A stretch of DNA of 64,000 nt, taken from Lustribacter sp965277075. GTDB lineage: Bacteria > Vulcanimicrobiota > Vulcanimicrobiia > Vulcanimicrobiales > Vulcanimicrobiaceae. The translations under genes and the position numbers were made by a program. The notes below the pieces were generated by a model. The model was not told the origin of the DNA. It ran no database searches and saw nothing but the letters and a program-made list of their open reading frames with translations. The DNA lies in the NCBI GenBank assembly GCA_965277075.1, contig OZ255707.1, forward strand, positions 806,001-870,000, read 5' to 3'. Below are positions 8,796 to 17,464 of this stretch, piece after piece (the first letter of the stretch is position 1; every line of letters begins with the position of its first letter).

Positions 8796-10613
8796 TCAGT
8801 GCCGCAGTCGTGCAATCTCCGCGAGGAAGCGGCTTCCGAAGTCCGCGAGCTTTTTCTCTCCAACGCCGCTGATACTGCGCAGTTGCGCAGGCGTTCGCGG
8901 CAGCGCACGCGACATGGCGCGCAAGACCGCGTCGCTGAAGACGACGTACGCGGGGACGTCCCGCTCGTCGGCCAATTCTTTGCGCAGGTTACGCAAAGCG
9001 CGAAACACGTCCGCATCGTACGGGCCGCCGGTTCCTTCGTCCGCACGCTTGCGTTCACGAGCCGCCGTCGCCGGCGATTCGCGCACGACGACCGGCGTGC
9101 GATCCGCTAGTGCGGTGCGTCCCGCGTCCGTGACCGAGACGGTATTATAGTGCACCGGATCGATTGCGATCAGACCGAGCCGCACGAACTCGTCGGCGAG
9201 CGTACGCCATGATGATTTGCTGCGTTCCTTCCCGATGCCGTACGTCGTCAGGCGCTCGTGATTCCAACGCCAGATCTTGTCGTTCTCGACACCGAGTAAA
9301 ACGTCGATCACGTGGGCGACGCCGACCGCGTGGCCGTTCGCGCGCCGGATGCGCTCGATGCACGAGAGAAACTTCTGCGCGTCGATCGTCGCGTCGACCG
9401 CCGGACGCGGCTCGAGGCAGTTGTCGCATCCGCCGCAGTTGAGCGTCGTCCAGGCTTCGCCGAAATAAGCGAGCAAATCGCGCCGCCGGCAATCGTTCGA
9501 GTAAGCGTAGCGCGTCATCCGCTCGAGTTGCGCGCGCCCCACCGAGCGCTCGCGTTCGTCGATCTTCTCATCGATGAAACGTTCGAGTTTCGCGACGTCG
9601 CCGTAACTGAAGAACAAGAGGCACTCCGCGGGCTCACCGTCGCGACCTGCGCGTCCGGTCTCCTGATAGTAGCCTTCGATGCTCTTGGGCACATCGTAGT
9701 GCACGACGAAACGCACGTTGCTCTTGTCGATGCCCATGCCGAACGCGATCGTCGCGCAGATCACCCGTGTTTCGTCGCGGATGAAGCGTTCTTGATTGCG
9801 CGCACGCACGACCGGATCGAGCCCTGCGTGATACGGCAGCGATGGGACACCGGCCGCGCTCAGCCGCGCGGCGAGATCTTCCGCCGCCGCGCGGCTGCCG
9901 ACGTAGACGATGCCCGCATCGTCCGGCCGCGCCCGCAGCCACGCGACGAGCGCCTCGGCGCCGCGGCGCTTGTGCGTGACGCGATACATAAGGTTCGCGC
10001 GATTAAAACTGCCGACGTGAACCGCGGGCGCGCGCAGCGCGAGGCGCTCGACGATATCGGCGCGCACGCGATCGGTCGCGGTCGCGGTAAACGCAAGAAA
10101 CGGCACGCCGGCGAACGCGTCCCGCAGCTCGGCGATGCGCCGGTAATCGGGCCGGAAGTCGTGACCCCATTCGCTGATGCAGTGCGCTTCATCGACGGCG
10201 AAACGCACGACGTTCCATGTTGCGAGCTCCGCGAGGAACGAGGGCATCGTCAGACGCTCCGGAGCGACGTAGAGCAGTTTGTAGGCACCGCGCCGCAAGC
10301 CGGCCATGCGTTCGCGCACGCTCGCGTAATCGAGCGACGAGTTGAGAAACGTCGCGCTGATACCGCCGGTCGTCAGCGCGTCGACCTGGTCCTTCATCAG
10401 CGCAATCAACGGCGAGATAACGACCGTCAGTCCCGGCGAGAGCAGCGCCGGAAGCTGATAACACAGCGACTTTCCGCCGCCGGTCGGAAGCAGCGCGAAG
10501 ACGTCGCGCCCGTCGAGTACATCGTGGACGATCGCTTCTTGCAGCGGCCGGAACGCGTCGAAGCCGAAATACTGTTTCAGCGCAGCATTCACCGCGCTCG
10601 CCGGAGCGGACAT
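8796..10613 (-). CDS. recQ: ATP-dependent DNA helicase RecQ
   Basis: 3'-5' DNA helicase of recombination repair. Superfamily-2 motifs: motif I TGGGKS (residues 44-49), motif II DEAH (141-144) followed by the RecQ aromatic-rich loop CISEWGHDFRPDY, and motif VI QETGRAGRDG. Then come the zinc-binding RQC subdomain (CRRRDLLAYFGE...CGGCDNC), a winged helix and a C-terminal HRDC domain ending near the stop. 605 residues is close to E. coli RecQ. It starts 4 nt after the end of the P450 gene on the same strand, so it may be cotranscribed with it. Confidence 0.96.
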   Translation of the reverse strand: MSAPASAVNAALKQYFGFDAFRPLQEAIVHDVLDGRDVFALLPTGGGKSLCYQLPALLSPGLTVVISPLIALMKDQVDALTTGGISATFLNSSLDYASVRERMAGLRRGAYKLLYVAPERLTMPSFLAELATWNVVRFAVDEAHCISEWGHDFRPDYRRIAELRDAFAGVPFLAFTATATDRVRADIVERLALRAPAVHVGSFNRANLMYRVTHKRRGAEALVAWLRARPDDAGIVYVGSRAAAEDLAARLSAAGVPSLPYHAGLDPVVRARNQERFIRDETRVICATIAFGMGIDKSNVRFVVHYDVPKSIEGYYQETGRAGRDGEPAECLLFFSYGDVAKLERFIDEKIDERERSVGRAQLERMTRYAYSNDCRRRDLLAYFGEAWTTLNCGGCDNCLEPRPAVDATIDAQKFLSCIERIRRANGHAVGVAHVIDVLLGVENDKIWRWNHERLTTYGIGKERSKSSWRTLADEFVRLGLIAIDPVHYNTVSVTDAGRTALADRTPVVVRESPATAARERKRADEGTGGPYDADVFRALRNLRKELADERDVPAYVVFSDAVLRAMSRALPRTPAQLRSISGVGEKKLADFGSRFLAEIARLRH

Positions 10614-10617
10614 CGCC

Positions 10618-11805
10618 CTAGATCGTCACACGGAGCGGGACGCGCTCGTAACCGCGCAGCGTGTTGTTGAGACGCAACACGGGTTCGCCGTCGAGTTCGA
10701 GCGTCTTCACGCGGCGCGCGAGCGCGCCGAGGACGATTTCCCCCTCCATCTTGCCGACGTATTCACCGACACAACGGTGAATACCGGCGCCGAACGCGAC
10801 GTGACCGCCCGCGCGGCGCGTGATGTCGAAGCGTTCGGGATCTTCCCAGCGTCGCGGATCGCGATTCGCGGCGGCGAGGAACATCAGCACTTTTTCACCT
10901 TCGCCGATCGCTACGCCGCCGAGGTCGGTCGCGCGTGTCGTCGTGCGAAAGAACGTTTGCACCGGCGATTCGTAACGCATCACTTCGTCGAACGCGTTGC
11001 GCGCGAGCGACGGATCTGCGTGCAAGCGCGCCCACTGAGCCGGATTGCGCGCGAAACACAACAGGGAGCTGCCGATGCCGTGGACGGTCGTGTCGAGACC
11101 TGCCGTCAAGAGCGAGCGCACCAGGAGCGGCGCTTCGCTCGCGTCGATTTCTCCGCTGTCGACCGCTTCATAGATGCGGGCGCCGATACTGCCCGGTGCC
11201 AGATGCGGCCGTTCGCTCATTGCGGTGATCCACGCGATCACCGGCTGCGCGTCGGTCATCGAACGTTCGAAATATTCGTTGCGCGGTCCGAACGCGTTGA
11301 AGGCCATGTTGCCGTATGGGAGCAGATGTTCGCGGCCCTCGCGCGGCAGGCCGAGCGCGTCGGCGAACACGTGCGTCGGATAGAGTCGCCCGAGGTCGTC
11401 GACGCCGTCGAAGCGGCCCCGTGCGACGAGCCGTTCGACCATTTGTTCGGCGACGGCCTCGAACGCCGGACGCAGGTCGCGCAACACCGAGGGCGAGAGC
11501 ACACGCGCCAGTACTTTATGCGAGCGCGTGTGCAGCGGCGGGTCCGCTTCAAGGATGAGGCTCTGCGCGCGCCACGGCGTCTCTTTCCGGAAGTCGGAAA
11601 GGCCGACGCCTGCACCGGAACAGTACGTCTCCGGGTCGAGCAGCATCGCGTTGACCTCGGAGAATCGCGCGACGGCCCAGATGCCGTAACGCGAGAGGCG
11701 AACGACCGGGCCCGCTGCGCGCAGCATTTCGTGAAAGGGAAACGGATCGGTGAGAAACGCTTCGCCGAACGGGTCGAGCTCGGAGCCGGGTTCGACGATC
11801 TGCAT
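10618..11805 (-). CDS. Cytochrome P450
   Basis: Soluble bacterial P450 of 395 residues. I-helix TAGLDTT matches (A/G)GxDTT, the K-helix ExxR is EVMR, and the heme loop FGAGIHRCVG places the axial Cys at about 345. It diverges from the carotenoid glycosyltransferase operon with only 59 bp between starts, so shared control is likely. Oxidation of a carotenoid or other terpenoid is a reasonable guess from position only. Redox partner genes are not in the window. Confidence 0.95.
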   Translation of the reverse strand: MQIVEPGSELDPFGEAFLTDPFPFHEMLRAAGPVVRLSRYGIWAVARFSEVNAMLLDPETYCSGAGVGLSDFRKETPWRAQSLILEADPPLHTRSHKVLARVLSPSVLRDLRPAFEAVAEQMVERLVARGRFDGVDDLGRLYPTHVFADALGLPREGREHLLPYGNMAFNAFGPRNEYFERSMTDAQPVIAWITAMSERPHLAPGSIGARIYEAVDSGEIDASEAPLLVRSLLTAGLDTTVHGIGSSLLCFARNPAQWARLHADPSLARNAFDEVMRYESPVQTFFRTTTRATDLGGVAIGEGEKVLMFLAAANRDPRRWEDPERFDITRRAGGHVAFGAGIHRCVGEYVGKMEGEIVLGALARRVKTLELDGEPVLRLNNTLRGYERVPLRVTI

Positions 11806-11864
11806 GTCGGCGAATTCGCGCTCGGGAAAGGCGGCGCCCGTGCAGACCGGGTAAGCAGATCGTG

Positions 11865-12992
11865 ATGATCGGCGTCGTCGTAGCGGTCCTGCAGGCTGGA
11901 TTCGGTGCGAACGTCATCGCGCGCATGGCGCGCGGCGTACGCGCGACCAGCGTGAGGCCCGCTGCGCCGGCAGCCGGCACGGTCACCGTGATCGTTCCGG
12001 TCCTCGATGAAGCCGGCCGGATCGAGCCCTGCATGCGCGGACTGCTGAGCGCCGATGCAACTGTCGCCGAGATTATCGTCGTCGACGGCGGCTCGCGCGA
12101 CGGCACGCCGGCGCGCGTCAGGGCGCTCGCTGCCGGTGACCCGCGCGTGCGCACGATCGACGCCTCGCCGGTGCCGCCGGGTTGGAACGGGAAAGCATGG
12201 GGGCTCGACGTCGGTTTGCGCGCGGCCGCCACGGAATGGGTCGCGACGATCGACGCGGATGTGCGCCCGCGCGCGGGACTGTTCTCCGCGCTCGTGGGTC
12301 ACGCCCGACGCCGGGACGTCAACGCGCTGAGCGTCGCCACACGCCAAGAAATGGCCGGCCCGCTCGTGGCGATGCTGCATCCGGCAATGCTCGCGACGCT
12401 GATCTATCGCTTCGGACTTCCCGGCCGGGAGGCAACGCGTGTCGCCGACGTCCAAGCCAACGGACAATGCTTTCTCGCCCGCCGCTCGCTCTTGCTCGAC
12501 CGAAACGCGTTCGAACGTGCACGCACCTCGCGCTGCGAAGACGTGACGGTTGCCCGCGCGCTCGTCGCCGCCGGCGTGGCGGTGGGATTTTATGAGGCCG
12601 GCGATCTGGTGAGCGTGCGCATGTACGAAACGTGGCGCGAGACGTGGAAGAATTGGCCCCGCTCGCTGACGCTGCGAGACGCTTACGCGCGGTACGGAGG
12701 GTGGCTCGGTTTGACGGAAGTCGCGGTGGTCCAGTCGTTGCCGCTTCCGCTCGCGGCGGCGCTCGCGCTCGCGCACGCGGCGGCGTCGCCCGCGTTCGCG
12801 GTGGCAACAATTCTCGTGATCGTCCGGTTCGGCGTCTTGGCGGGCTCGGCACGCGCGTACGTCAATCCGCCGTGGACGTACTGGCTCGCGCCGTTGCTCG
12901 ACGTGCCGGCGCTCGTCGCGCTGGTCGCGGCGCAACTGCAACACACGCAAACGTGGCGCGGACGGACGCTCGTGCCGGCGGAAACGCCATGA
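11865..12992 (+). CDS. Glycosyltransferase family 2, carotenoid-type (CruC/CrtQ-like)
   Basis: Membrane GT2 enzyme that probably adds a sugar to a hydroxylated carotenoid. An N-terminal membrane segment is followed by the GT-A fold with PVLDEAGRIEP, VVDGGSRDGT, GWNGKAWGL and DxD TIDADVRP, then C-terminal membrane helices. It resembles HpnB-type enzymes, but its coupling to cruF points to carotenoids. ATG 11865 follows an in-frame GTG at 11862. The stop overlaps the cruF start (ATGA). Confidence 0.8.
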   Translation: MIGVVVAVLQAGFGANVIARMARGVRATSVRPAAPAAGTVTVIVPVLDEAGRIEPCMRGLLSADATVAEIIVVDGGSRDGTPARVRALAAGDPRVRTIDASPVPPGWNGKAWGLDVGLRAAATEWVATIDADVRPRAGLFSALVGHARRRDVNALSVATRQEMAGPLVAMLHPAMLATLIYRFGLPGREATRVADVQANGQCFLARRSLLLDRNAFERARTSRCEDVTVARALVAAGVAVGFYEAGDLVSVRMYETWRETWKNWPRSLTLRDAYARYGGWLGLTEVAVVQSLPLPLAAALALAHAAASPAFAVATILVIVRFGVLAGSARAYVNPPWTYWLAPLLDVPALVALVAAQLQHTQTWRGRTLVPAETP

Positions 12993-13840
12993 CGCGCGCG
13001 TGGAACGGGGGCGCGTGGACGTTCGTCGCGCTGCACGTCCTCGCGTTGACGCTCGGTCTGTTCGGATTGCTCGTTGCGATCCCGCACCCGCAGCTTTTCG
13101 CGGGCGATCCCGCCGCGATGGCGTTCTACGCAAAGGCGATCAACACGACCGGCGGCACCGGCATGATCCTCGGCGCGATCGCGATGGTGCTCTTCGGTTT
13201 GGCGCGCTACGGGCTGCGCCGAACCGCGATCTTCTTCGTTGCCGCAACCGTGATCTCCGCGACGGCCGAACTCACCGGAACCAAGACGGGCTGGCCGTTC
13301 GGCGGCTACGAGTACACGACGTTTCTCGGTTACAAATTGCTCGGACGCGTGCCGTTCGCTATTCCGCTGTCGTGGTTTTACATGGGCTTCGCGTCGTTCG
13401 CGCTCGCCGACGCGATCGCGGCGTATCGCGGCTGGCAACGGCGCACGCTCTGGTCGATCGTGCTCGGAACGTGGCTCCTTAGCGCATGGGACCTCGTATT
13501 GGATCCGTCGATGGCGGCGCCGCAGATGCAGTACATCCACTTTTGGGTGTGGCATGAAACGGGCCCGTATTTCGGCATGCCGTTGCGCAATCTCGCCGGC
13601 TGGTTCGGCACCGGGCTGCTCTTCATCGCCGTCGGACGCCTGGCGTGGCGCGAGCGTGAAGCGCCCGTCGTGCCGGTCGCGATTCCGCTCGCCGTCTACG
13701 GCGCGAACGTATTGTGGTCGATGGTGCTCAGCGTGAGCGCCGGGATGTGGCCGACGGCGCTCGCGGCAATCGCGTTCAGCCTGATTCCCGCAGCATTCGC
13801 GCTGCCGAGCGTGCGCGTCCGGTATCTCGCACGCGCGTGA
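12989..13840 (+). CDS. cruF: CruF-type carotenoid 1',2'-hydratase family protein
   Basis: Multi-pass membrane protein of 283 residues with about seven hydrophobic segments and the family block TGTKTGWPFGGYEYT, plus WDLVLDPSM further on. CruF (DUF422, bisanhydrobacterioruberin hydratase type) adds water to the psi end of acyclic carotenoids, giving the tertiary hydroxyl that is then glycosylated. Start ATG 12989 overlaps the glycosyltransferase stop by 4 nt, and its own stop overlaps the next gene (GTGA). The order matches glycosyltransferase-CruF pairs known from cyanobacteria. No carotene synthase or desaturase is in the window. Confidence 0.85.
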   Translation: MTRAWNGGAWTFVALHVLALTLGLFGLLVAIPHPQLFAGDPAAMAFYAKAINTTGGTGMILGAIAMVLFGLARYGLRRTAIFFVAATVISATAELTGTKTGWPFGGYEYTTFLGYKLLGRVPFAIPLSWFYMGFASFALADAIAAYRGWQRRTLWSIVLGTWLLSAWDLVLDPSMAAPQMQYIHFWVWHETGPYFGMPLRNLAGWFGTGLLFIAVGRLAWREREAPVVPVAIPLAVYGANVLWSMVLSVSAGMWPTALAAIAFSLIPAAFALPSVRVRYLARA

Positions 13841-14502
13841 GCCTGTATCCGCCGTGGGGCATGGCCGGGCCGAACGCGATCGCATGGTGGGCGCTACGCA
13901 CGCAGGTGGCATCGTTGCGCGTTGAAGGTCTCGCGAACGTGCCGGCCGACGGCGCGGTGATGCTCGTCGCGCGCCATTTTCACCACCTGCTCGACGGTTC
14001 CGTGCTCGTGCGCTCGATCGCACGGCCGGTGCATATCGTCGTCGGCCTCGAATGGGCAAACGATGCTCGCGAGCGCCGCTGGATGGAACGAGCGTGCCGC
14101 GCCGCCGGCTATCCGATCGTTCTTCGCCCGCCGACGCTCGGCGCACGCGAGGGTTTTGCGCGTACCGAACTGCTGCGCTATACGCGCGGTGCGCTGCGCG
14201 ACGTCGTAGCGCTCCTCCGCGCGCAGCGCGTCGTGCTCGTCTTTCCCGAAGGCTATCCCAACGTTGATCCGGCGTTCGCGCAGAAGACTGATGACGATGC
14301 CTTTTTGCCGTTCGCCGACGGCTACCGGCGCATGATCGCGGCCGCCGAACGCGACGGTCGCACGCGCGTCGCCGTCGTGCCGGTCGGCTTTCGGTACGCG
14401 CGCGGTGCAAAGTGGGACATCGTCGCGCGAATCGGTCCCTCACGCTACGGCGTCGAAGCAGCGTCGTCGCTGCAAGACGAGGTGCGCGCGCTCTCCGCCT
14501 AA
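13837..14502 (+). CDS. PlsC-type acyltransferase, probably carotenoid glycoside acyltransferase (CruD-like)
   Basis: 221 residues from GTG 13837, chosen for its 4-nt overlap with the cruF stop. PlsC/LPLAT blocks are visible: RHFHHLLDG in place of the NHxxxxD motif, and VFPEGYPN for the conserved FPEG. The histidine motif is imperfect (HxxxD spacing from the second His). In green sulfur bacteria a PlsC-type enzyme acylates the carotenoid sugar, so third place in a GT-cruF operon suggests the same job. Generic lysophospholipid acylation is the alternative. Confidence 0.75.
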   Translation: MSLYPPWGMAGPNAIAWWALRTQVASLRVEGLANVPADGAVMLVARHFHHLLDGSVLVRSIARPVHIVVGLEWANDARERRWMERACRAAGYPIVLRPPTLGAREGFARTELLRYTRGALRDVVALLRAQRVVLVFPEGYPNVDPAFAQKTDDDAFLPFADGYRRMIAAAERDGRTRVAVVPVGFRYARGAKWDIVARIGPSRYGVEAASSLQDEVRALSA

Positions 14503-14509
14503 AGGACAA

Positions 14510-14536
14510 CGGTCCGGCTCATATCGAGCCGGACCG
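14510..14536. terminator. Bidirectional hairpin terminator
   Basis: CGGTCCGGCTC and GAGCCGGACCG form a perfect 11-bp stem with a 5-nt loop (ATATC), 8 nt after the acyltransferase stop and between convergent genes. No long U tract follows on either strand. Confidence 0.75.
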
Positions 14537-14561
14537 CTGTTACCGGTGTTGGTGCTACCGC

Positions 14562-14909
14562 TTAGCGGTAGGAGCCGCTGCGCGACTGGAAGCAGTCACG
14601 GCAGTACACGGGCTTGTCGCCGCGTGGTTGGAACGGAACCGTCGCCTGTCCGCCGCAATTGCTGCACGTCACCGTGTACATCTCGCGCTGCGGACGAGCA
14701 CCGCCGCCGCCACCGTAGCCGCCGCCGCCACCGTAGCTGCTGCCGCCGCCGGCACCACCGGCGCGCTGAGCCTTACGGGCAGCGCGACAGTCGGGACACC
14801 GGTTGGGTTTGTTGGTAAAGCCCTTCGCTGCGAAGAACTCTTGTTCGCCCGCACTGAACGTGAAGGGAGCATTGCAGTCTACGCAATTGAGGGTCTCGTC
14901 GGTATACAT
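14562..14909 (-). CDS. Double zinc-ribbon protein (CxxC-x17-CxxC type)
   Basis: 115 residues. The first zinc knuckle is CVDCNAPF...CPDCRAARK, followed by a Gly/Tyr-rich linker (GGGSSYGGGGGYGGGGG) and a second ribbon CSNCGGQ...YCRDCF. This is the common zinc-ribbon family of poorly known role in several bacterial phyla; nucleic-acid binding is only a guess. ATG 14909 is taken, with GGAG 12 nt upstream; an in-frame ATG at 14933 is possible. The gene faces the carotenoid operon across a terminator. An extended -10-like TGTTATAAA lies at about 15048-15056 on this strand. Confidence 0.85.
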   Translation of the reverse strand: MYTDETLNCVDCNAPFTFSAGEQEFFAAKGFTNKPNRCPDCRAARKAQRAGGAGGGSSYGGGGGYGGGGGARPQREMYTVTCSNCGGQATVPFQPRGDKPVYCRDCFQSRSGSYR

Positions 14910-15101
14910 TATTGTCTTGAACTCCAGGATCATATGAGCGCCATTCAACTCAACTCGCCGTTCCTGGAACTGAAGACTACGCAACAAAACCACGCGGACA
15001 ATTTGACCCCGAACCTGGCCGACGCTCGGGCCTTGTCCGGTACGACATTTATAACACAAAAAGTCCTCGAACGTTGCAAGTCAAGCCCCCGAGGGTAGAT
15101 T

Positions 15102-15689
15102 GTGGACGTTATGATACGCGACGTCGCTCTATTTCTCGCACGGCAGGCAATCGGTCACGGGATGGCCGCCCACGGAACACAAAAGGCTCTCGGCTGGTTC
15201 GAGGGTCCCGGACCGGACGGCGCGGCGACGCTCATGGACGGCTTGGGTTTTCGCCCGGGCGCGACGTACGGCACGCTGGCGTCGTGGAACGAAATCGTCT
15301 CGGGTGAACTGATCGCGTTCGGCTTCGGCGGACCGGTCGGCCCGGCGATGATGATTTCGAACATGATCGTCGCGCAAGCGGCCGTCCATTGGCCGAACGG
15401 CTTTTTCGCGCAAAAGGGCGGGATCGAGCTCGGTGTCGTGTATAGCGCGGCTGCATTGGCGTTGGCGGTAAATGACTACGGCGGCGTGTCCGCCGACGCG
15501 CTCTTCGGACTACGTGAAAGATTCAAGAGTCGGGTTTTCACAGTTCTCGTTTTGGGAGCCGGCGTTGCTGCGGCCGTCGCGATCTTGAATGGACGGTCGA
15601 CGGCACCGGACGGTCCCGCGACGCCGACCTATCGTGGGAAGAACAGTCCGATCCCCGATCCGGATCAACCCGCCGCGGCACCGAACTGA
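15102..15689 (+). CDS. DoxX family membrane protein
   Basis: 195 residues from GTG 15102, with GAGGG 6 nt upstream; ATG 15111 is the alternative. Features fit DoxX: an N-terminal amphipathic helix, ASWNEIVSGELIAFGF, a Gly-rich GGPVGPAMMISNMIVAQ helix and FFAQKGGIELGVVYSAAAL. A fourth helix follows at about 150-168, then a hydrophilic Pro-rich tail. DoxX relatives are linked to thiosulfate:quinone oxidoreductase or oxidative stress; the substrate here is unknown. Convergent with the SDR gene, 16 bp apart. Confidence 0.85.
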   Translation: MDVMIRDVALFLARQAIGHGMAAHGTQKALGWFEGPGPDGAATLMDGLGFRPGATYGTLASWNEIVSGELIAFGFGGPVGPAMMISNMIVAQAAVHWPNGFFAQKGGIELGVVYSAAALALAVNDYGGVSADALFGLRERFKSRVFTVLVLGAGVAAAVAILNGRSTAPDGPATPTYRGKNSPIPDPDQPAAAPN

Positions 15690-15705
15690 GGGATCGAAAA
15701 GCGCC

Positions 15706-16470
15706 TTACGTCAGCGTCGGTGAGAGCCCGCCGTCGACCGCGATCGTCGTCCCGGTGATGTACCGCGCCGGCTCGCCGGCGAGAAATGCGACGATCGGCG
15801 CGAATTCCTCGGGCGCTCCAAAACGGCCGGCCGGGATCGCCTCGGTGGCCCGGCGGCGCGCCTCGCCTTCGCCGTAGATCTGTTTGGCCCGTTCGGTTTC
15901 GATGCGCCCCGGTGCAACGACGTTGATCGTCACGCCGTCGGCGGCAACGTTGAGCGAAAGCGATTTCAACGCGCCGAGAACGCCGACGCGAAATGCATTC
16001 GAAAGTGCAAGGTTCGGAATCGGCGTTTTGAGCGCGGACGAACCGACATAGATGACGCGTCCCCAGCCGCGCGCACGCATCGACGGCACGACGCCGTAAA
16101 CCAGTTGCAGCATCGCGCGCATCGTCGGGCCGTACGCGGCATCCCACTGCTCGAGCGAGAGCGACGCGGCGATTCCCGGCGCCGGCGGACCGCTGTTGAT
16201 AACGAGCACGTCCGGTTCGCCTTGACGCGCCCGCACGTCACGCAGGAACGCGTCGATCGCAATCGGGTCGGCAAGATCGAGCGGGTAGGCAACGGCGTCG
16301 GGCGCGCCGGTTGCGCAGGCTTCGGCCGCGACCGCTTCAAGAATCTCGCGACGGCGCGCCGCAATCGCCAGGCGCGCGCCTTCGGCGGCGAGCGCGAGCG
16401 TGCAGGCACGCCCGAGACCGGAGCTGGCGCCGGTCACGATTGCCAAGCGGCCGCGCAATCCCAGATCCAT
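15706..16470 (-). CDS. Short-chain dehydrogenase/reductase with degenerate active site
   Basis: Rossmann-fold SDR of 254 residues from ATG 16470. TGASSGLG binds the cofactor, NSGPPAPG stands for the NNAG motif and the last strand gives ITGTTIAVDGG. After the catalytic-Ser region GSSALKTPIPN the usual YxxxK is replaced by LALSNAFRVG, so neither Tyr nor Lys is in place. The LSN variant is seen in a subgroup of FabG-like proteins; ordinary dehydrogenase activity is doubtful. Start and the preceding stop overlap by 1 nt (TGATG). Confidence 0.85.
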   Translation of the reverse strand: MDLGLRGRLAIVTGASSGLGRACTLALAAEGARLAIAARRREILEAVAAEACATGAPDAVAYPLDLADPIAIDAFLRDVRARQGEPDVLVINSGPPAPGIAASLSLEQWDAAYGPTMRAMLQLVYGVVPSMRARGWGRVIYVGSSALKTPIPNLALSNAFRVGVLGALKSLSLNVAADGVTINVVAPGRIETERAKQIYGEGEARRRATEAIPAGRFGAPEEFAPIVAFLAGEPARYITGTTIAVDGGLSPTLT

Positions 16471-17015
16471 CAGCGCGCGAACGTTCCCGCAATCGTGCCG
16501 ACCGCAACGCGATGTCCCCCGATCGCACGCAAGAACATCGCTCGCGAGAGACCGGGTCGCAGCTGCGAGGGCGCGAGTGTCAACGCGTAGACGGTGAAGG
16601 TGTAATGATGCGGCGGATCGCCCGCCGGCGGGCACGGGCCCGCGTAGGCGTCGGTCCCCGCGTCATTGCGGCCGCCGACGAACGCGCCCGGCGTCGTACC
16701 GAATCCACTCGGTAAGCCGCGAACGCGCGGGCTGATTCCATACGCGACCCAATGCGTGAACCCGGCGCCGTCCCCGGCATCGCCGTCGAACATCACGACA
16801 GCGATGCTGCGCGCATTCGATGGTATGCCGGAGATGCGCAGCGGCGGCGAGATGTTGCGACCGCGGCAGCCGCCGTCCGCCGCGCTATCGAGCGGCGGGA
16901 TCGCACCACCGTTCCAAAATGCCGACGAATCGACCGTCATCGACGAGCCGGCCGCGACGCGGACGGCGAGCGCGACGGCACTCCCGAGGACCAGCACAAA
17001 CGGCACGCGGCGCAT
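16470..17015 (-). CDS. YbhB/YbcL family (Raf kinase inhibitor-like, PEBP) exported protein
   Basis: 181 residues from ATG 17015, with GGAAG 10 nt upstream. A signal peptide (RRVPFVLVLGSAVALAVRVAAG) leads into the PEBP fold: PPLRISGIPSNARS, VMFDGDAG, THWVAYGI, GPCPPAGDPPHHYTFTVYAL. The ligand-pocket residues (Asp in FDGDA, His of THW, PPAGDPPHHY) are retained. Role in bacteria is unclear. It is translationally coupled to the SDR gene downstream. Confidence 0.88.
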   Translation of the reverse strand: MRRVPFVLVLGSAVALAVRVAAGSSMTVDSSAFWNGGAIPPLDSAADGGCRGRNISPPLRISGIPSNARSIAVVMFDGDAGDGAGFTHWVAYGISPRVRGLPSGFGTTPGAFVGGRNDAGTDAYAGPCPPAGDPPHHYTFTVYALTLAPSQLRPGLSRAMFLRAIGGHRVAVGTIAGTFAR

Positions 17016-17245
17016 CGTTCGGACGCTTCCCGCGACCGCCGATCCGTCCTCTCGCGAGCGCTCGAGCGGCCAGCGGAAAGCAAGCGGAATGCAGCGAATG
17101 ACGCCGGCCCATGGTATCGATCGATCGCCGTCTGACGCACCGCCGCGACGCTGCGTTCTCCACGACCGTCGCGCTCGGTGCGAGCCTGACCGGCGACCGT
17201 CGCGAGCAAGAGGATCGGCGTCGATCACCGCGCCGCCGCAGCGAC

Positions 17246-17464
17246 ATGCGCCTGATCTCGCACTTCGCGGACGCGATCGAGGCCGGCCGAAGCGGGCTCG
17301 AGGTGATCGTCGACGGAAGTGAAGGTTTACGTCTCGTCGCGATGTTCGCTTGCGGGTGCATTGCGATCGAACCCGTCGGCGAGGGCGTATCGTCGGTTCA
17401 GATCGAGCCGTGCAAGATGCACGCGGCGCCGGGCATCAAGAACGATCGGCGGCGGCGCCGCTAA
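17246..17464 (+). CDS. Small Cys-containing protein of unknown function (72 aa)
   Basis: Unrecognised. Starts MRLISHFADAIEAGRSGLEV, has a hydrophobic centre with three Cys (FACGC then EPC) and ends in a basic tail (KNDRRRRR). It directly precedes, and probably overlaps, the TPR/ATP-grasp gene in another frame. No clear ribosome binding site. Protein-like hydrophobic patterning argues for coding, while the start is uncertain. Confidence 0.5.
   Translation: MRLISHFADAIEAGRSGLEVIVDGSEGLRLVAMFACGCIAIEPVGEGVSSVQIEPCKMHAAPGIKNDRRRRR

Noticed and set aside
11256..13133. 625-codon minus-strand frame across P450 and glycosyltransferase
   Set aside because: Crosses two clearly coding genes and is made of Arg-rich low-complexity sequence.
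12683..14509. 608-codon minus-strand frame opposite cruF and the acyltransferase
   Set aside because: Shadow; the plus-strand genes have family motifs and coupled starts.
14935..15098. 54-codon plus-strand ORF upstream of doxX
   Set aside because: No ribosome binding site, lies in the leader of the zinc-ribbon gene on the other strand, no conserved-looking pattern.
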